Source: Heyndrickxia sporothermodurans (GTDB taxonomy: Bacteria; Bacillota; Bacilli; Bacillales; Bacillaceae_C). Taken from it: a stretch of 26,912 bases of DNA. Location: the NCBI RefSeq assembly GCF_016785185.1, contig NZ_JAEKDY010000044.1, one strand, 5' to 3'. How positions within the stretch are numbered: the stretch's first letter is position 1; every line of letters starts with the position of its first letter. Below the pieces are notes generated by a model. That model worked only from the letters and a program-made list of their open reading frames with translations. It ran no database searches and was not told the DNA's origin. Of this stretch, positions 22,891 through 26,912 are shown piece by piece. The translations under genes were made by a program, and so were the position numbers.

Positions 22891-23871
22891 ATGAAATTTG
22901 CAACGATTGGAACTAATTGGATTACGTCCACTTTTATTGAATCTGCCCACAAATCTGGAAAACTTACGTTGAAAGCGGTCTATTCAAGGTCTATTAATAA
23001 AGCAAAAGAATTTGCTGCAAAGCATTCCGTTCCATTATATTTTAACGATATAACGGAATTAGCGAAACACCCGGAAATTGATATCGTCTATATTGCCTCA
23101 CCAAATTCATTGCATTTTGAACATGCAAAACTATTATTAGAAAATAATAAACATGTCATTTGTGAAAAACCGATTTTTTCTAATATGAAAGAGTTTACAG
23201 AAGCTCACAAAATAGCTAATGATCATGGAGTTTATTTATTTGAAGCTATTCGGAACATCCATACCCCAAATATAAACCAGTTAATGAAGCAATTGCCCAA
23301 AATCGGAACGATAAGAAGCGCACTATTGCATTATGTACAGTATTCATCTCGCTATGATGCCTTTTTAGATGGGGAAACTCCAAATGTTTTTTCAACAGAA
23401 TTTTCCGGGGGAGCATTGGTTGATTTAGGAGTTTATCCACTTTCCGTCGCAATTAAACTTTTTGGAAAGCCATTATCCTATTCATATCATCCAACTATAC
23501 TTCGAAGTGGTGTGGATGGAAATGGAACTCTTATTCTCCGGTATAAAGAGTTTGTTTGTACAATTATTTGTTCTAAGATTTCTCACTCATATATTCAAAA
23601 CGAGATTCATGGGGAGACTGGATCAATCCTTATGGATAGCGCAACACCAACGAGTTTAGAGTTGATAAATAATAAAACAAAAGAAAGAAAATCTATTGGT
23701 GTAGATCAAGAAGAATTAGATATGATCTATGAAATCGATACGTTTACCAATATTATCGAGAATAATGATCAAACAGCCTATTCAGAACTAACTCAAATTA
23801 GTGAAACAATACTATCGATTACTGAAACGGTTAGAAAGCAAAATAATATTATCTTTCAATCGGATAAATAA
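22891..23871 (+). CDS. Gfo/Idh/MocA-family NAD(P)-dependent oxidoreductase
   Basis: A 326-residue dehydrogenase of the Gfo/Idh/MocA family, which oxidises sugars and related polyols. The Rossmann domain starts ATIGTNWITSTFI (the glycine-rich loop is GTNWIT, a known variant of GxGxxG). The catalytic-lysine motif CEKP is at 91-94, and GGALVDLGVYPLS is the usual active-site segment of the C-terminal domain. AAGGAG lies 9 bases from the ATG. It stands alone between two terminators, so the substrate cannot be deduced from neighbours. Overall it resembles the YulF/YrbE-type Bacillus proteins. Confidence 0.88.
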   Translation: MKFATIGTNWITSTFIESAHKSGKLTLKAVYSRSINKAKEFAAKHSVPLYFNDITELAKHPEIDIVYIASPNSLHFEHAKLLLENNKHVICEKPIFSNMKEFTEAHKIANDHGVYLFEAIRNIHTPNINQLMKQLPKIGTIRSALLHYVQYSSRYDAFLDGETPNVFSTEFSGGALVDLGVYPLSVAIKLFGKPLSYSYHPTILRSGVDGNGTLILRYKEFVCTIICSKISHSYIQNEIHGETGSILMDSATPTSLELINNKTKERKSIGVDQEELDMIYEIDTFTNIIENNDQTAYSELTQISETILSITETVRKQNNIIFQSDK

Positions 23872-23883
23872 ATTTTTTCATAG

Positions 23884-23936
23884 AATCCATGAAACGAGCC
23901 TGAACTATAACTAGTTTCACGTTTCACGGATTTTGT
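23884..23936 (+). terminator. Probable terminator after the oxidoreductase gene
   Basis: AATCC-TGAAACG (23884-23896) pairs with CGTTTCA-GGATT (23920-23932) around one A/C mismatch, followed by TTGTG. The U-tract is short. GTTTCAC occurs twice in a row at 23914-23927, so an alternative register is possible. Confidence 0.5.
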
Positions 23937-23984
23937 GCTGGTATAATATTCACTCGTATTTCAGAACCATATTTCATTTTCCCC

Positions 23985-24014
23985 TTCACTTATGGTACAT
24001 AGTTACTATATAAT
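23985..24014 (+). promoter_or_regulatory. Candidate sigma-A promoter for the 56-aa gene
   Basis: TTCACT (23985-23990), 18 bases, TATAAT (24009-24014); about 35 bases ahead of the ATG. Confidence 0.45.
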
Positions 24015-24049
24015 GATTATGACTATATACTTAGGGGGCGAAAAATACG

Positions 24050-24220
24050 ATGATAAGAGAAGATGAACATTTACTATTTATTAAAGAACTTGGTCGCCTT
24101 TTTGAAGATTTCAATCATTGTGAATGTGAAGAAATCCGAAAAGATATTCTTAAGGATATTCAGTTGCTTAGTAATGTAATAAATCCGGATCATGAACTTT
24201 CTTTTCGCTCAATTGTCTAA
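24050..24220 (+). CDS. Small helical protein, function unknown (56 aa)
   Basis: Fifty-six residues starting MIREDEHLLFIKELGRLFED, with an HCEC pair at 23-26 and a second amphipathic helix IRKDILKDIQLLSNVI. AGGGGG lies about 10 bases upstream of the ATG and a promoter-like sequence precedes it. The regular helix pattern supports a real protein. Family not recognised; no transmembrane segment. Confidence 0.6.
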   Translation: MIREDEHLLFIKELGRLFEDFNHCECEEIRKDILKDIQLLSNVINPDHELSFRSIV

Positions 24221-24316
24221 ATTTCTTCATACACTCCTTTTTAATTTCAAGTGAAAGATTAGCTTTTTTAATAGGAATTTAATACTATTTGATTATCATA
24301 TTTTGGGGGAACTCAA

Positions 24317-24406
24317 GTGAAAAAAATTGCTCTAGGCGCTATCATAACTATCGTCATTCTCGTGCTAATTTTTATTTTTGTGATGGAGCTTTACCCTTTT
24401 TCCTAA
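24317..24406 (+). CDS. Tiny single-span membrane protein (29 aa)
   Basis: Twenty-nine residues: MKK, a continuous hydrophobic stretch (IALGAIITIVILVLIFIFV) and MELYPFS. The start is GTG with GGGGGA 6 bases upstream, and a strong terminator follows 24 bases after the stop. The basic start followed by one membrane helix fits the many small membrane proteins of Bacillus. Function unknown. Confidence 0.55.
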   Translation: MKKIALGAIITIVILVLIFIFVMELYPFS

Positions 24407-24429
24407 AAATACAAATACATAACCCGTAT

Positions 24430-24458
24430 ATGGCTGCATAAAACGCAGCCATTTTTTA
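24430..24458 (+). terminator. Intrinsic terminator
   Basis: ATGGCTGC (24430-24437) pairs with GCAGCCAT (24445-24452) around ATAAAAC, followed by TTTTT. Confidence 0.85.
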
Positions 24459-24583
24459 TGTTTATTTTTTTATAATCAATTTCTTCACATTAAATCTATT
24501 TTTTCGGTAATACTAAAAACAAAGAATAAAAGGGATGATATCCAATTAAAGAATGAAGAGTTTGGAAAGGATAACATAGATTG

Positions 24584-24709
24584 ATGTACATAATAAAATT
24601 AATAGAAGCCTATCTTCCATTTATAGGATTTGGATTCTCATTTAGTGTTTTCATTATTGCTTTCAGTGCAAGTATGATCAATAAAAAGAAAACAAAGAAC
24701 CAAAATTAG
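24584..24709 (+). CDS. Small single-span membrane protein (41 aa)
   Basis: Forty-one residues: MYIIKLIEAYLPFIGFGFSF, hydrophobic to about residue 31, then a basic tail NKKKTKNQN, giving one membrane helix with its tail in the cytosol. AAAGGA lies 12 bases from the ATG or 9 from a TTG at 24581, which may be the true start. A terminator follows at 24812. Function unknown. Confidence 0.45.
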   Translation: MYIIKLIEAYLPFIGFGFSFSVFIIAFSASMINKKKTKNQN

Positions 24710-24811
24710 CAAGCGAACAATCTTAACAAATTATTAATATTTATTTAACGAAATATTAGTATCTATTTATTATGATTAGTTTGTATCCGATATAATAGAT
24801 ACTTCCCCCCG

Positions 24812-24837
24812 AAAAATCCAGCTTGCTGGATTTTTTT
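24812..24837 (+). terminator. Intrinsic terminator
   Basis: AATCCAG (24815-24821) pairs with CTGGATT (24826-24832) around CTTG, flanked by A5 and T7. A TATAAT lies only 16 bases upstream (24791-24796), inside a GTATC/GATAC inverted repeat. Confidence 0.8.
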
Positions 24838-24971
24838 GTACTTCAAACCCTATCCAATAACAGGAAGATATAGGTAATGAAAATGATGATTAATAATAGA
24901 CTGGACTGGTTTTCAGAACCAATCTGATAAGAAAAACTTATTTTGGTTATGAGCTGTGAAGTGAGCGAGAT

Positions 24972-25396
24972 GGGACGATGATAATGCAAATCTTGCAGCT
25001 ATGGTACAGGTATAGGTAGAAGCGGGACAATGATTACTCGATTCACATAGCTATGGTACCGGTTTAGGGTGAAGTGGTACGATGATTACGCGATTCACAC
25101 AGCTATGGTACCGGTTTAGGGGTAAGCGGGACGATGATTACGCGATTCACACAGCTATGGTACCGGTATTGGGGCAAGCGGGACGATGATTACGCGATTC
25201 ACACAGCTATGGTACCGGTATTGGGGCAAGCGGGACGATGATTACGCGATTCACGCAGCTATGGTACCGGTATTGGGTGAAGTGGTACGATGATTACGCG
25301 ATTCACGCAGCTATGGTACCGGTTTAGGGGTAAGCGGGACGATGATTACGCGATTCACGCAGCTATGGTACCGGTTTAGGGGTAAGCGGGACGATA
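24972..25396. repeat. Tandem array of eight 52-bp units plus a short partial
   Basis: Full units start at 24972, 25024, 25076, 25128, 25180, 25232, 25284 and 25336; a partial ninth starts at 25388. The AGCTATGG landmark recurs at exactly 52-base steps from 24997 to 25361. Units 4 and 5 are identical, 3-8 differ at a few positions, and 1 is the most diverged. Each unit carries GATGATTACGCGATTCAC, AGCTATGGTACCGGT and an AGGGG/TGGGG block. The last full unit has 28 of 52 G/C in an AT-rich genome. Stops occur in all frames on both strands and 52 is not a multiple of 3, so it is non-coding. No gene lies between 24710 and 25520; the flanks 24838-24971 and 25397-25520 hold nothing I recognise. Confidence 0.97.
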
Positions 25397-25520
25397 GTTG
25401 CCCAGAACCCGCTGAAACGGCCCCTCAAAGGTAAGAACCGTGCTGCAAACACCTCCATGAGATACGAAATTCCCTATCCATTCTTTCTTAGTATATAGTA
25501 CCTTCGATTTCCTGAATCCC

Positions 25521-25682
25521 TTATTTTTTTAGGTGTATGATATTTGGATCCTCAATTTCCAATAGTTCTGTCCTATCATCCCATTCGTCTATTATGCTTT
25601 CCGGAAGCTCTTCTTCTTCCATTTCTTCATACATTACTTCTGTCCAACTTCCTTTAATAAAATTGAATAATCTATTTGGCAA
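25521..25682 (-). CDS. Small acidic protein, function unknown (53 aa)
   Basis: Fifty-three residues, MPNRLFNFIKGSWTEVMYEE at the start followed by a strongly acidic stretch (EMEEEELPES, DEWDDRTE). The start is TTG with GGGGTG 6 bases upstream; ATG codons within the frame (for example residue 17) lack a ribosome binding site. Regular composition and clean ends suggest a real gene, but the unusual start lowers confidence. It lies between the repeat array and the menA terminator. No family recognised. Confidence 0.5.
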   Translation of the reverse strand: MPNRLFNFIKGSWTEVMYEEMEEEELPESIIDEWDDRTELLEIEDPNIIHLKK

Positions 25683-25772
25683 TTACAGCACCCCATTTAT
25701 AATAAAATAACCGCTTCACATTAGTATTTGACTTAAAAAACAGTTTTTATCCAAAATGAGATATAAATTTCA

Positions 25773-25809
25773 CCATAAAAAAAGCCCAACTGCATCGCAA
25801 TTGAGCTTT
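25773..25809 (-). terminator. Terminator after menA
   Basis: On the minus strand AAAGCTCAATTGC (25797-25809) pairs with GCAGTTGGGCTTT (25781-25793) using two G-U pairs, loop GAT, followed by a T tract. Confidence 0.8.
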
Positions 25810-25816
25810 GCTCTCA

Positions 25817-26716
25817 CTATTGACCTATAAATAATCCGATGGCCAACAAAAGTCCAAAAAATGTATTCGTTTGTGCTGTCGATTTCATCGCTGTAATCAT
25901 TTTAATGCCAACTCCACCGCCTACGAATCCTTTAATTGCTTTAACCGGAATCGGCAGACTTAAAAAGACAAAACAAGTCCACGGACTTACAATATTCATC
26001 ACAACTAATAACAATATCCATAAATAAGCAAGCGCAAATGCAACACCTAATACATAGATTGCATTTTTCCGGCCAATTAAAATGGCTAATGTTTTTCTTC
26101 CACCGAGCGTATCTTCCTCTATATCTCGAATATTATTAGCCAAATTGATTGCCCCAACTAAAATTGCAATAGGAATGGATAATAAAACACTTTGTTGATT
26201 AACATACCCCGTTTGGATAAAGAATGAAATCAAAATAAACATAGATCCCATACATACTCCAGCAAATAACTCGCCGAATGGTGTATAAGCAATTGGGAGC
26301 GGACCACCAGTGTATAAATAACCGATTGCCATGCCAACCACTCCAATTAATGCTAACCACCAGCTGCTTGCCATACAAATATAAAAGCCAAATATAATTG
26401 CGATTGCATAGCATAAAATAGCTAAATTCAGGACAGTTTTAGGTTTCATTCCTTCTCGTACAATTGCCCCGCCGATACCAACCGAATCAGCTGTATCCAG
26501 TCCCCTTTTGAAATCATAGTACTCATTAAATAAGTTCGTAGCAATTTGTATAAATAAACAAGAAAATAGCATAGCTAGAAAAAGCCAAATATTAATATGA
26601 TTATAGAATCTTGCAGCAGCTGTACCGATAAGAACAGGTACAAATGAAGCTGTTAAAGTATGAGGACGAGTTAACTTCCACAACACCTTCAAGTTCTTTT
26701 TTCGATTCGTGTCCAT
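25817..26716 (-). CDS. menA: 1,4-dihydroxy-2-naphthoate polyprenyltransferase
   Basis: A 299-residue UbiA-superfamily membrane enzyme that joins a polyprenyl chain to 1,4-dihydroxy-2-naphthoate to make demethylmenaquinone. The first Asp-rich motif is N64-E-Y-Y-D68 with D74 (NEYYDFKRGLD), followed by the MenA-typical GIGGAIVREGMK. The second is NNIRDIEEDTLGGRKTLA. Eight or nine helices are visible and the length is close to Bacillus MenA. GGAAGGA lies 9 bases from the ATG. It is monocistronic with its own terminator. TTGACT and TATGAT lie upstream, but at 19-base spacing. Confidence 0.93.
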   Translation of the reverse strand: MDTNRKKNLKVLWKLTRPHTLTASFVPVLIGTAAARFYNHINIWLFLAMLFSCLFIQIATNLFNEYYDFKRGLDTADSVGIGGAIVREGMKPKTVLNLAILCYAIAIIFGFYICMASSWWLALIGVVGMAIGYLYTGGPLPIAYTPFGELFAGVCMGSMFILISFFIQTGYVNQQSVLLSIPIAILVGAINLANNIRDIEEDTLGGRKTLAILIGRKNAIYVLGVAFALAYLWILLLVVMNIVSPWTCFVFLSLPIPVKAIKGFVGGGVGIKMITAMKSTAQTNTFFGLLLAIGLFIGQ

Positions 26717-26862
26717 GATTTTTAATCCTTCCTTTAATCATTCTCACCCGTTCAATATTTTATCATATTTTTCATTCATACGTTAGAGTCAATTTCATAA
26801 TTGCTCTTTTTAAAAATACAGAATCCTACAGAATTTCTAAAATATATTTTTAAAAACAGAAA

Positions 26863-26912
26863 TCATGCTACTTGTTGCTGATTTAATTGTACATTAATTC
26901 GGTCTGCGGCTA
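26863..26912 (-). CDS. Possible 3' end of another gene (runs off the right edge)
   Basis: One minus-strand frame is open from the window edge and ends AADRINVQLNQQQVA-stop at 26863. Fifteen codons are too few to be sure: an open frame of this length arises often by chance. No terminator is seen between it and menA. Confidence 0.25.
   Translation of the reverse strand, partial: AADRINVQLNQQQVA

Noticed and set aside
24781..24838. A tiny RNA from TATAAT (24791-24796) to the terminator at 24812
   Set aside because: No convincing -35 is present and the product would be only about 35 bases long, nearly all terminator. The TATAAT lies inside an inverted repeat.
24972..25396. The tandem array as a CRISPR locus
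   Set aside because: The units abut with no unique spacers between repeats, and no cas-like gene is nearby.
24972..25396. The tandem array as part of a repetitive protein gene
   Set aside because: A 52-base period shifts the frame each unit, and TAA, TAG and TGA occur within every unit on both strands, so no frame stays open.
25024..25396. Vector contamination: the unit contains TTCACACAG, AGCTATG and ATGATTACGC, as does the lacZ-alpha/M13 reverse primer region
   Set aside because: The order and spacing differ from the vector, other vector sequence is absent, and the units show natural divergence. Chance similarity is more likely, though raw reads could confirm it.

Overview
The window looks like the chromosome of a low-GC, endospore-forming member of the Bacillaceae. 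It carries an alpha/beta-type small acid-soluble spore protein (SASP) gene behind a sigma-G-like promoter, a Spo0E-like phosphatase, SigI/RsgI, strong AGGAGG ribosome binding sites and many intrinsic terminators. The order ktrD-like, sspD-like, rsgI, sigI, ykoY-like (3.0-7.6 kb) matches, as I recall it, the ykoY-sigI-rsgI-sspD-ktrD segment of Bacillus subtilis. No rRNA, tRNA, CRISPR array or prophage was seen. The extreme left end may be the edge of an IS66-type element.

Layout. 0-0.7 kb: possible IS66 edge, then a Spo0E-like gene whose promoter lies between two Spo0A-box-like sites. 0.9-3 kb: a B12-binding-type radical SAM protein, converging on two overlapping tiny genes, one SASP-like. 3-7.9 kb: K+ channel subunit, SASP, the sigma-I/anti-sigma-I pair, and a TerC-family protein behind a yybP-ykoY (Mn2+) riboswitch. 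7.9-8.6 kb: a coupled pair of unknown genes. 8.7-15.5 kb: a six-gene operon read right to left behind a consensus sigma-A promoter, a cobalamin riboswitch and a terminator. 15.5-17.2 kb: an NhaC-family transporter behind a T-box leader whose specifier reads UAC (Tyr). 17.3-22.5 kb: release factor 3, a YueH-like protein, a DmpA-type P1 peptidase, an unknown 166-aa protein, an M42 aminopeptidase and a divergent OsmC-like protein. 22.6-24.8 kb: an oxidoreductase and several very small genes. 24.97-25.4 kb: eight tandem copies of an exact 52-bp unit. 25.5-26.9 kb: a small acidic protein gene, menA, and perhaps the 3' end of another gene.

The most interesting system is the cobalamin operon. In transcription order it encodes a wall-anchored protein with two DUF4430/transcobalamin-C-like domains, an alpha/alpha-barrel and an LPNTA sorting signal; a class-D-like sortase; a lipoprotein with a long linker and a third DUF4430 domain; and a complete ECF transporter (T, fused double ATPase, S). 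The riboswitch ties all six to vitamin B12. The architecture resembles intrinsic factor/transcobalamin split over wall and membrane, so I infer a B12 capture-and-relay system. The non-coding 52-bp array, with a period close to five helical turns, is the most unexplained structure.
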